This document shows positions 1 to 7,046 of a DNA stretch of 50,180 nt, in pieces. The notes below the pieces were generated by a model. It was not told where the DNA came from. It saw only the letters and a program-made list of their open reading frames with translations, and did not search any database. Every line of letters starts with the position of its first letter. Position 1 is the stretch's first letter. The position numbers and the translations under genes were made by a program. This stretch comes from Chryseobacterium candidae (GTDB lineage: Bacteria > Bacteroidota > Bacteroidia > Flavobacteriales > Weeksellaceae), in contig NZ_SDLV01000014.1 of assembly GCF_004916905.1 (NCBI RefSeq), positions 1 to 50,180 on the forward strand, given 5' to 3'.

Positions 1-43
1 AGCTAAACTTTTTGCCTAGTCCCCAAATTTTGCGCTTGATCCC
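1..43 (-). mobile_element. possible insertion-sequence end remnant
   Basis: Read on the minus strand, this stretch begins GGGATCAAGCGCAAAATTTG and resembles the minus-strand sequence at 821-860, next to the ISAon1-like transposase remnant. Shared blocks are GGG-TCA, CAAAA, GGGGA and GTTTAGC. The match is only moderate and the window edge cuts the context, so this is a weak call. Confidence 0.2.
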
Positions 44-101
44 ATTAGATTTGATCCTCAAAATAGACAATGTAATTTTTGAAGAACATAATCAGAATGA
101 A

Positions 102-139
102 TAAAAACAAAAAAACCTCTAAACTGAATTAGAGGTTTT
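102..139 (-). terminator. terminator of first tRNA-Phe
   Basis: A 10-bp stem (112-121 with 130-139, AAAACCTCTA/TAGAGGTTTT) with an 8-nt loop is followed on the minus strand by a T-rich run. It lies just downstream of the tRNA gene. The second tRNA copy has an equivalent hairpin at 12295-12320 with the same outer stem but a different loop. Confidence 0.75.
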
Positions 140-143
140 AAAG

Positions 144-216
144 TGGTTTCTCCAGGAATCGAACCAGGGACACATGGATTTTCAATCCATTGCTCTACCA
201 ACTGAGCTAAGAAACC
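144..216 (-). tRNA. tRNA-Phe (GAA), copy 1
   Basis: This is a 73-nt cloverleaf on the minus strand. The acceptor stem is GGTTTCT/AGAAACC, the D arm contains AGCTCAGTTGGTAGAGC, the anticodon loop TTGAAAA is closed by TGGAT/ATCCA giving anticodon GAA, and the T arm contains GGTTCGATTCC. The discriminator base is A and CCA is not encoded. The tRNA sequence is identical to the copy at 12325-12397. The two copies bracket the accessory block that includes the RiPP cluster. Confidence 0.97.
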
Positions 217-257
217 ATTTATGTTTTTGTTTATTACTTCGTTGTTTTAAAGTGATG

Positions 258-288
258 CAAAAGTATAATATTTTGTAACACCACGCAA
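258..288 (-). promoter_or_regulatory. promoter of first tRNA-Phe
   Basis: On the minus strand there is TTG (286-288), a 20-nt spacer and TACTTTTG (258-265), an exact match to the Bacteroidota -33/-7 pattern. The tRNA 5' end lies about 40 nt downstream. The second tRNA copy has the same boxes and spacing, although the spacer sequence differs. Confidence 0.7.
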
Positions 289-575
289 GTTTTTTGAGTT
301 GTTTTTTTGATGAAATGTATTAGTGTAGCCTGTTTTTGTATTCAATACTCTGTTCATCAATCATTTGGAAGGATTCTTTTTTTTTTTAATATTATTTTTA
401 ATAGTTTTCTGCCAGTGTATTTTCATTACTGAAATTGATTTTTATTCTGAAATGATTGTCCTTATATGTTCCTGATAAGACAAAAATTGAAAAATCTTAT
501 TTACATTTATAAAATATTGAAAATGAATATAAAAAGTCAAAAAGCGGCATGTTCAGGCTACTTTTATCGTTTTCT
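289..575. other. gene-free AT-rich stretch
   Basis: No supported reading frame, RNA or clear repeat was seen between the tRNA promoter and the first transposase remnant. It contains long T runs, for example around 378-390. Confidence 0.5.
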
Positions 576-767
576 TTAGATTGTGAACAATATTAAGTAT
601 GCGATTTCTACCTCGACTTTGTTTTTCCCTCGAAACATGAATCGTTTAAAATTTTTGTTGTGTTTGAGTTCTGCAAAAATAGGTTCAACATCGTGACATT
701 GTTGTGTTCGGAGCTTAATTAAGAAGTTTGTAACTCTTTTCTCTAATTTTTGGCAGTTTGGATTGTT
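576..767 (-). pseudogene. C-terminal remnant of an IS1182-type transposase
   Basis: On the minus strand an open stretch of 63 codons without a start ends in TAA. Its best part reads DVEPIFAELKHNKNFKRFMF, followed by RGKNKVEVEIAYLILF. The pattern 'VEP-F-x-KHN-x-x-F-x-RF-x-RG...KVE-E' is typical of the C-terminal end of IS1182-family transposases. An in-frame stop lies immediately upstream (768-770) and the rest of the transposase is absent, so this is a decayed fragment. The family name rests on motif memory and not on a search. Confidence 0.7.
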
Positions 768-826
768 TTATGAAGTAATAATTTAAGAAGGCCGTGATCG
801 CTTAGTATAATGCAAAGATAAACCTG

Positions 827-979
827 CTAAACATTTCCCCTAGCTTTTGAGACTGACCCCGTTAATCTGAAGAGAAAAAACGTTCTTTCTTTTACACCCC
901 TGAGCTGCATTCTGAAGTTTTTTATTTTTGCATTGAGGGATTCAGCAGCAGCATTCGTGCTTCTTTGATCTTTACTTAC
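827..979 (-). pseudogene. C-terminal remnant of an ISAon1-type transposase
   Basis: The minus-strand frame reads STNAAAESLNAKIKNFRMQL, then RGVKERTFFLFRLTG, and runs into a stop at 827-829. The block 'AAESxNAKIKxFRxxxRGVxxxxFFLxRL' is characteristic of the end of ISAon1/ISL3-like transposases common in Flavobacteriia. The fragment is in frame with, and directly downstream of, the receptor stop codon at 980-982, so the receptor gene ends at an old IS junction. Only the tail survives. Confidence 0.7.
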
Positions 980-3553
980 TTAAAAGTTATATTTTAAACC
1001 ACCAATAATATAACCTTGTAACGCTGCTGTAGAAGATTCATCTATACCTAGCTGACTTGTGTAACTGTTGATATACTGAAAAGAGTTTAGATTCAGGATG
1101 TTATTAAATTGCAGGTTATATTCAAAGTTCGATTTTTCTTTTCGATATGAAACTTGACCTCCAATTAAAAAATTTCTGAGTGTGTTCTCACCTGTTTTCT
1201 GTATTAAATATTCACCTAAAATATTCCCAATCCATTCCTTTTTAATGTTGGCTCTAATCCCAAAAGATAGTTTTATATTATCTTGCTTAGAAGTCGTATT
1301 ATAAAAACTCTGTTCGAAAATACTTTTAGTAAAAGTGTAACCTAAATCAAACTGTAGGGGTTCGTTTTTAAAATTCGTAGAGAGTTTTTGAGACAGTTCA
1401 AAATTTTGGACGGTAGAAATGTTTTCATTATTACTTATAAAATTTACATTCTTAGTTAAAGCACTTGTAAACTTTGTTTTTAATGCATAATACTTACTAA
1501 ACCTCCTATCACTGGCAAATAAAAATATCAATCTGTCATTAAATCTTCCTATTGTATTTTCCATAGCCGAAAATGTGCCATAATTGATGGTATTTGTCGT
1601 AAAGCTAGGTTTGGTTTTGTCATACATCAGCATAAGAAACATACTGCTTCCTTTTTCTAAATAAGCTCTGTGAAAGGTTAATTTATAACTATCTGTATTG
1701 CTTAACAAATCGGGGGTAAGATCCATATTTTGATTAAAGTATAAATCTTTTGTATATAAAAGGTTGTATTGCAGAAGCTTTAAAGTGGGAAGTTTATATA
1801 TTGAGTTATATTCCAGGCTAATTTCTGTACTGGCTTTGGATGCAGGACTGTATTGGAATTTTAGCCTTTTCTCAAAATAAGGTTTCTTATATTCATTGAT
1901 ATTCAGAAAATGAGAACTTAAAGAAGCTGACAAATCAAATTTCCCGAATTGTCTGTATACATTCAGGTCATTGATATAATGATAGGTTTTTAATGTCCTA
2001 TTCTCATTTGTCTGTGATAACAGCTCCGTAAGTTCTGACTTTTCATTTTTATAAGAAAATCCTGAATGAAAATTAAAATTGACAAGCTTGTTTTTATTCT
2101 TCAGGTAAAAGTCCAGTCCATATCTATTTGAACTCACATCATATTTCTGAAATAATGAATTCTTATAAGTCAGGAATAGATCATTATTTGAAAGTATATT
2201 TAAGTTTCCCGAATAATCTTCATTGATTTTACTGAAAGCGAAGATTATTTTTGAATTATTCAACTGTTTATTCCATGAAAGAAAATTACTAATCCCATTA
2301 TTTTTTACATTATTTTTAATAATATAAAAATTGTCATCTGTGGAATATCGGTCTATATTTTGGTTAAAATTATCCTGAGTAGGATTGTAACCGAAATTAT
2401 AGTATAAAAAACTCTCATCTGCAAAACTCTTTTTCAATTTTATTTGAGTAGTCCCTAAAAAACCCTTATTATTTTCTGCCCTTTGCTCATAAAAATTAAA
2501 ATCCTTTGACTGCCCTTCGAATACAGTTCTTTTAGAGGCTGAAAATTTATTTAACTGAGCATTATTAAAAATAGAAAAAGCTGTAATACTAAAATTCTTT
2601 TTTGATTTAGAATATTGTAAAGCTCCAAACTGATTATCCTTAGATTTTACTTTTCCATCATTATTAAGAAAAGTAGGAATATCTATATTTGAATTATTAT
2701 CAGCATTATCTATATCTTCCTGTGTATTCATTTCATAAAAATCCATAAAGCTAATCGGATCTTTAGCAATATTATTTGCATCTGCAATCAGAGCAAGGTT
2801 GCCAAGTTTTCCAATCCGGAACAAATTGGCATGCCCCAGATATGAATTTTTAGTCCCATAATTGCCTTCTATATTTCCAGTGATTTTTCCCTTATATTCT
2901 TCTTTGAGTTTTAAATTAAGTGCTGTGGAACGGTTTCCATTTATGGTAGTATAGTTTTGCCAAAGGTCAATACTTTCAACCATATTAGCTGAAATATTCT
3001 GAGTGGCCATTTTATGATTTTTTCCAAAAAAATCATTTCCTTCTATTAAAACTTGTCCTACTGATTTTCCTTTATAGGTTACTTTTCCATTTTCATTAAT
3101 ATTCAGACCTGGGAGTTTTTTAATGAGATCTTCCGTCGTTCTTTCTGTTCCGTCTCTTACTGCTTTCAGATTAAAAGCAATAGTGTCTTCCTTCGCACTC
3201 GCAATTTTAGGGCGAGCTTTTATTTCTACTGTAGGTATGATTTTGACCTGTGATTCTAATACAATTTCAAAATCAGTTTTTTCATTTGTATTAATTTCTA
3301 GAATCTTTGTTTTGTATAATAAAGAGGTAATTTTTAAGGAAAAAATTCCTTTCTCGGACAGCCGGAAATTGCAAACCCCTTTATCATTTGTCTTTTGAAA
3401 GTCTATGGTTTTTTCATTTTTAAGAAGCTGAACATTAGCTTCCGGTACAGGATTTCCGTTCGCTTCCTTAATTTCAATATTAATATTAATGTTTTGTGAA
3501 AAAGAATAGCTGAAAAACAATAGAAAAATAATGATTGGAAATTTTAAATTCAT
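980..3553 (-). CDS. TonB-dependent-type outer-membrane receptor with CarboxypepD_reg domain
   Basis: This 857-aa exported protein has a signal peptide ending near SYSFSQ (about residue 20). A carboxypeptidase-regulatory-like beta domain follows (about 22-115; EANGNPVPEANVQLL), then a plug-like region (about 120-230; GTERTTEDLIKKLPGLNINE, KSVGQVLIEGNDFFG). The remainder is a long Asn/aromatic-rich beta-barrel ending in ...GGLKYNF with a C-terminal Phe. This layout fits the Bacteroidota receptors that commonly accompany GLPGLI proteins. No TonB box or SusD partner was seen. The start overlaps the stop of the upstream GLPGLI gene (TAATG), so the two are probably translated together. The ligand is unknown. 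Uptake, sensing or export of the neighbouring RiPP is only a positional guess. Confidence 0.85.
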   Translation of the reverse strand: MNLKFPIIIFLLFFSYSFSQNININIEIKEANGNPVPEANVQLLKNEKTIDFQKTNDKGVCNFRLSEKGIFSLKITSLLYKTKILEINTNEKTDFEIVLESQVKIIPTVEIKARPKIASAKEDTIAFNLKAVRDGTERTTEDLIKKLPGLNINENGKVTYKGKSVGQVLIEGNDFFGKNHKMATQNISANMVESIDLWQNYTTINGNRSTALNLKLKEEYKGKITGNIEGNYGTKNSYLGHANLFRIGKLGNLALIADANNIAKDPISFMDFYEMNTQEDIDNADNNSNIDIPTFLNNDGKVKSKDNQFGALQYSKSKKNFSITAFSIFNNAQLNKFSASKRTVFEGQSKDFNFYEQRAENNKGFLGTTQIKLKKSFADESFLYYNFGYNPTQDNFNQNIDRYSTDDNFYIIKNNVKNNGISNFLSWNKQLNNSKIIFAFSKINEDYSGNLNILSNNDLFLTYKNSLFQKYDVSSNRYGLDFYLKNKNKLVNFNFHSGFSYKNEKSELTELLSQTNENRTLKTYHYINDLNVYRQFGKFDLSASLSSHFLNINEYKKPYFEKRLKFQYSPASKASTEISLEYNSIYKLPTLKLLQYNLLYTKDLYFNQNMDLTPDLLSNTDSYKLTFHRAYLEKGSSMFLMLMYDKTKPSFTTNTINYGTFSAMENTIGRFNDRLIFLFASDRRFSKYYALKTKFTSALTKNVNFISNNENISTVQNFELSQKLSTNFKNEPLQFDLGYTFTKSIFEQSFYNTTSKQDNIKLSFGIRANIKKEWIGNILGEYLIQKTGENTLRNFLIGGQVSYRKEKSNFEYNLQFNNILNLNSFQYINSYTSQLGIDESSTAALQGYIIGGLKYNF

Positions 3554-4305
3554 TATAAACGGATATCTGTATGCGTTTCTTTCACTTTTGATGCTTCTTT
3601 CATAATTTCCTGAATTTTATCTTGATCTTTTTCCTGATCTAAAACTTTAAGTTTTGGATTCATAGGTTCAAAATCCGTTTCTTTTCCTTCATTACTTATT
3701 TTCGTAGCATACACAATAAAATTTGGAGATTCTACTTTTAATACAAGACCGGGAAAACTATTATATACATAAGGACCTGCACTTACCGGGAACTCCTCCG
3801 CATACCAGACTTTTACTAATCCTCCTCCACTCAGTGTGACTTCGGCTAATTTACATGTGTATTTTTCAATCAGTTCAACGTCATTTTTATACTCTACTTT
3901 AGAAAATTTAGGAGCATAATATTTATAATATTCTTCGTCTCCAAAATTTTGGTATTGATAGAAGCCTGAATCATTTTTTTTATGATAAATTTTAATAGGT
4001 TTTATAACGAAGGATTCTTTTGTTATGCTGGTAGTTCTTTCATCAACTTTTTTTCTTTCTTTCTCGTTTTCAAATCTTTCAGTAGCAATGTTTTTGTAAA
4101 AAGTATTGCCATTATGAAAGTAAAGGACTTGTTTTTGGGCTTTTTTAAGCTGTTCCTGTGCCTGGGTTTTAAATGCATCTGAGGACTCTGCAGAATATTC
4201 GCTAAGATCCTGCTTATTTACATATTCATATTCTACTTTTAAATTTTGAGCACTAATAAAATTTAAAAAAAATAAATAGATAAAAAGAGTGTATTTCATA
4301 TCCAA
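3553..4305 (-). CDS. GLPGLI family exported protein
   Basis: This is a 250-aa protein with a signal peptide (MKYTLFIYLFFLNFISAQ; an in-frame ATG at 4299 is an equally likely start). The segment YNSFPGLVLKVE (about residues 180-192) is a variant of the GLPGLI motif that names this Bacteroidota family (TIGR01200). The upstream segment with 'VWYAEEFPVSAGPY' is also typical. The function of the family is not established. Members are periplasmic or surface proteins often encoded beside a TonB-type receptor, as here, where the receptor start overlaps this stop by one base. The pair sits inside the tRNA-bracketed accessory block. The last third is Lys/Glu-rich. Confidence 0.85.
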   Translation of the reverse strand: MDMKYTLFIYLFFLNFISAQNLKVEYEYVNKQDLSEYSAESSDAFKTQAQEQLKKAQKQVLYFHNGNTFYKNIATERFENEKERKKVDERTTSITKESFVIKPIKIYHKKNDSGFYQYQNFGDEEYYKYYAPKFSKVEYKNDVELIEKYTCKLAEVTLSGGGLVKVWYAEEFPVSAGPYVYNSFPGLVLKVESPNFIVYATKISNEGKETDFEPMNPKLKVLDQEKDQDKIQEIMKEASKVKETHTDIRL

Positions 4306-4319
4306 TAAATTATATTTAC

Positions 4320-4347
4320 AAGAACGCCTATTTGTTTAGGCGTTCTT
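4320..4347 (-). terminator. terminator after the 102-aa exported protein gene
   Basis: A perfect 11-bp stem AAGAACGCCTA/TAGGCGTTCTT with a 6-nt loop lies 28 nt beyond the stop of the gene at 4375-4683. It separates that gene from the GLPGLI/receptor pair, so the two are probably separate transcripts. The minus-strand tail is U-rich and not a pure T run. Confidence 0.7.
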
Positions 4348-4374
4348 ATTATTTATACTTTCAGTAACTATTTC

Positions 4375-4683
4375 TTAGCAACCATACCAATATGTGGTCA
4401 TCACTAAATCAGTTGATTTTGTTACGATAAGATTTCCCATACCATCATCATAATAACTGTATGAAACCTCAGTCGTAAAAACAGTTTTATGGCAGATGTT
4501 TTTAACCTCTTCTACCTTTTCATTATTTTTCACCTCTTCCAAAGAATTTACTTTGTCATATGTATATTTCAAAGATACAGTTTCTTTGCTTTCGTGAGAA
4601 AAATTATGAACCGGTGTATTGCTTTTAGCAAATCCTAGTGTTGTTCCTGCAAATAAGAACGCTGCGAATAATAATGTTTTCAT
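4375..4683 (-). CDS. small exported protein of unknown function
   Basis: This 102-aa protein has a clear signal peptide (MKTLLFAAFLFAGTTLGFAK). The mature part is short and has a Lys/Glu/Asn/Val-rich middle (about 47-62). The second half is rich in Tyr and Thr (TTEVSYSYYDDGMGNLIVTK) and ends ...TTYWYGC, with two Cys in all (near residue 64 and the terminal residue). I do not recognise a family. It has its own terminator and lies divergent from the TPR-AraC regulator, 4684-5017 being the shared upstream region. It lacks a GG leader, so it is not a RiPP precursor of the kind found at 6885. A periplasmic accessory or immunity role is possible but unsupported. Confidence 0.7.
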   Translation of the reverse strand: MKTLLFAAFLFAGTTLGFAKSNTPVHNFSHESKETVSLKYTYDKVNSLEEVKNNEKVEEVKNICHKTVFTTEVSYSYYDDGMGNLIVTKSTDLVMTTYWYGC

Positions 4684-5017
4684 TTTAGTTTAATTTTTTT
4701 AGATGATTAATATTTTTGTCATATAATCCCTGACAGTGGTTTTTGCTGATCAGCTCTATTTATACTTTTCATACTGCGCATTACGAAAAGAAAAATATTT
4801 GTGTTTTTTACCTGAAACAAACTTAGGCAAGAGTTGAGCAGAAAAAAAACAATAGGTATCAGGATTTATAAATCTTGGATAAACATTATAAGAAATTTAT
4901 AAATATAGAGAGGAGAGATATGATTTAAACCGCTATTTAACAGTAATTTAGAATGGAATCTCATGTAATCATTAAGATAGGATTTAAAATGCTTATTTTT
5001 GCACTTTGAAACACAAT
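4684..5017. promoter_or_regulatory. divergent intergenic control region
   Basis: This gene-free region lies between the small exported protein gene (minus) and the TPR-AraC regulator (plus). It contains a perfect 10-nt palindrome GCTGATCAGC (4745-4754) and an exact -7 box TATTTTTG (4994-5001) for the plus strand. No good -33 TTG lies at the usual distance. The -7 box predicts transcription starting near 5008, which favours the ATG at 5018 over an upstream TTG at 5006. Confidence 0.5.
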
Positions 5018-6751
5018 ATGCAAAAGAAGTTCTTCTTTTTTCTACTTATTTTTTGTCAAAATTTATATTTTTCACAAAGTATAAAGGGATTTCGTATCCC
5101 AGACTCCTTAAAACAAAAGAGTTTTGAGCAACTAGAAAAATCCTTTGAAAAACAACTTTATATCAATACAGATAAAGCTGGAATTTATGCTAATACAATT
5201 CTTTTGAAGGGCAAGAAAAATAAAAATGGTGAAAAAATGGCTGATGGATATGAGTCATTATATAAAATAAGCAATAATAAGCCGGCCATTTCATTTATAG
5301 ACAGTATGATTACTGTATCCAAAAAAATGCAAAATTCTGAATATTTGTCTAAAGCTTATCGATATAAAGGAGTTTATTATTATTATGTTGCTAATTATCC
5401 CAAGTCGTTAGATAACTATTTAATTGCTAGAGATTATGCTGAAAAGGATAGTGAACTTTACCATAATATAAATTCCTGTATAGGTCTACTAAAGCTTGAA
5501 TTGCAGAATTATCAAGAGGCTTTAAAACTCTTACTAGGATATAAAGATTATTTAGAAAAAAATAATCTTACAAATCAAATCAATTATGAAAAATGCTTAT
5601 ATAATTTGTCTTATGCCTATCACGTAAGTAATAATTTAGATTCTTCAAATTATTATGTAAAACATGGGTTTGAACAAAATTCAAAAAGTAAAGATCAAGA
5701 TCTATATGCTTCTTTATCATTAGTTTCTGGCATCAACACTTTCAAACAAGGAAATTACAAGCTTGCTTTACGAATTTTGGAGAAAGCATCCAAAATTTTC
5801 ACTAAAAACCCTGACAATATTCAAAATGTAGCTCTAAGTGAGTATTATATAGGACAAATTTTATATCATATTAAGAATAAAAATTTTATAGCTCGATTTG
5901 AAAAAGTAGATTCAATAATAATAGCAAGTAAAAATGTGTCGTATGAATTACGAAATACTTATCCCCTTTTAATTGATTATTATAAAAAAACAGGAGACAA
6001 GGAAAAACAATTATTTTATATTGAACACCTTTTATCTGTAGATAGTATCTTAAATAAGAACTATAGCTTTTTATCCACACAAATCAATAAAAAATATGAT
6101 ACACCTCTTTTGTTAAATGAAAAAGAAAGCCTAATTGCAGATTTAAATTCTAAAAATTACACCTTATTCTGGTTGTTGGGTGTAGGTGGTTTGCTTATAG
6201 CTAGTTTGATATTTTTACAAATAAAAAATAGAAAAAAAATAAAACTATATCAATTTAAAGCCAACTTATTAGCTAAACATCAAGATATAAAAGATGTTAT
6301 CTCAGAAGAAGTTGAGGTAACAGATAATAAATTAACCTACCCCTCATTAAAACAGGAAACTGAAAAACCTAAACAGTCGAATCTATCTTATAATAAAATT
6401 AAACAACTTAGAATACAATTAGAAGAATTCGAAAGAACCAAACGTTTCCTAGATAAAACGATCAATCTAGATTTATTATCAAAAGAACTTAATACAAACA
6501 GGGCGTATTTATCAAAATCAGTAAATGAGCTCAAAGGACAAAATTTCCCTCAATATCTTAATGAATTAAGAATTAATTATATTGTTGAAGAACTAAAGAA
6601 GAATAAAAATTTACAAAAACTTACAATTGCTGCTATTGCAGATGAAGCAGGATACAATAATGTGGAATCTTTTACTAATGCTTTTAAAAAAATTACAGAT
6701 ACCTTACCTTCTTATTTTATAAAAGCATTAAAAGAGAAAGATAAAAAATGA
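5018..6751 (+). CDS. membrane-anchored TPR sensor with cytoplasmic AraC-type DNA-binding domain
   Basis: This protein of about 577 aa starts at ATG 5018, giving a clean signal peptide (MQKKFFFFLLIFCQNLYFSQ). A TTG 12 nt upstream would overlap the predicted promoter. The exported part (about 25-370) consists of TPR-like helical repeats (for example SKAYRYKGVYYYYVANYPKS, LDNYLIARDYAEKDSELYHN). One transmembrane helix follows (about 380-401; YTLFWLLGVGGLLIASLIFL), then a charged linker. A C-terminal AraC-type helix-turn-helix domain closes it (about 480-573; LLSKELNTNRAYLSKSVNEL ... IADEAGYNNVESFTNAFKKI). This architecture, common in Bacteroidota, links an outside signal to transcription. It lies 133 nt upstream of the lanthipeptide-like precursor on the same strand, so it is the obvious candidate controller of the RiPP genes. 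Confidence 0.88.
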   Translation: MQKKFFFFLLIFCQNLYFSQSIKGFRIPDSLKQKSFEQLEKSFEKQLYINTDKAGIYANTILLKGKKNKNGEKMADGYESLYKISNNKPAISFIDSMITVSKKMQNSEYLSKAYRYKGVYYYYVANYPKSLDNYLIARDYAEKDSELYHNINSCIGLLKLELQNYQEALKLLLGYKDYLEKNNLTNQINYEKCLYNLSYAYHVSNNLDSSNYYVKHGFEQNSKSKDQDLYASLSLVSGINTFKQGNYKLALRILEKASKIFTKNPDNIQNVALSEYYIGQILYHIKNKNFIARFEKVDSIIIASKNVSYELRNTYPLLIDYYKKTGDKEKQLFYIEHLLSVDSILNKNYSFLSTQINKKYDTPLLLNEKESLIADLNSKNYTLFWLLGVGGLLIASLIFLQIKNRKKIKLYQFKANLLAKHQDIKDVISEEVEVTDNKLTYPSLKQETEKPKQSNLSYNKIKQLRIQLEEFERTKRFLDKTINLDLLSKELNTNRAYLSKSVNELKGQNFPQYLNELRINYIVEELKKNKNLQKLTIAAIADEAGYNNVESFTNAFKKITDTLPSYFIKALKEKDKK

Positions 6752-6884
6752 TTTTTAATTGTCATATAATCAGTTGATTGTGTTGTAAGTTGTACGGAAT
6801 TTATAAATTTCGGTATGCAGTTTTTGAATAATTATAGATTAATTTCGTTGATTTGCAAGTGAACTTAAATTAGAAAACAACAAA

Positions 6885-7037
6885 ATGAAACAAAAAAAAG
6901 AAATCTCGAAAAAATTATCTTTAAAGAAATTACAGCTAACGAGAATTATCAATCCTAATTCAATTAAAGGAGGTAGCGATCTGAATTATTTTAATGGAGA
7001 TGATGAGCCAACTGGTACTGGTAGAACAAAGAGATAA
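6885..7037 (+). CDS. RiPP precursor, class I lanthipeptide-type leader with Cys-free core
   Basis: This is a 50-aa peptide. The Lys-rich leader (MKQKKEISKKLSLKKLQLTR, then IINPNSIKGG) ends in a double glycine at 29-30 and has the 'KKLSLKK...I..GG' pattern of Bacteroidota class I lanthipeptide leaders. The predicted core is SDLNYFNGDDEPTGTGRTKR. It has four hydroxyl residues (S31, T43, T45, T48) and no cysteine, so thioether rings cannot form within it. The stop is 9 nt before the protease gene, and the LanB-type genes follow. It is too short for ordinary gene finders. If modified, the product would be a dehydrated linear peptide or one closed by a nucleophile other than Cys. A different cognate precursor elsewhere in the genome cannot be excluded. 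Confidence 0.85.
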   Translation: MKQKKEISKKLSLKKLQLTRIINPNSIKGGSDLNYFNGDDEPTGTGRTKR

Positions 7038-7046
7038 ATCTACGTA

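Noticed and set aside
3123..3398. 91-aa plus-strand frame inside the receptor gene
   Set aside because: Shadow of the minus-strand receptor, which has a signal peptide and recognised domains; no motif in the shadow.
4375..4683. 102-aa exported protein as a second RiPP precursor
   Set aside because: It has a Sec signal peptide, no GG leader, and its terminal Cys alone is not evidence.
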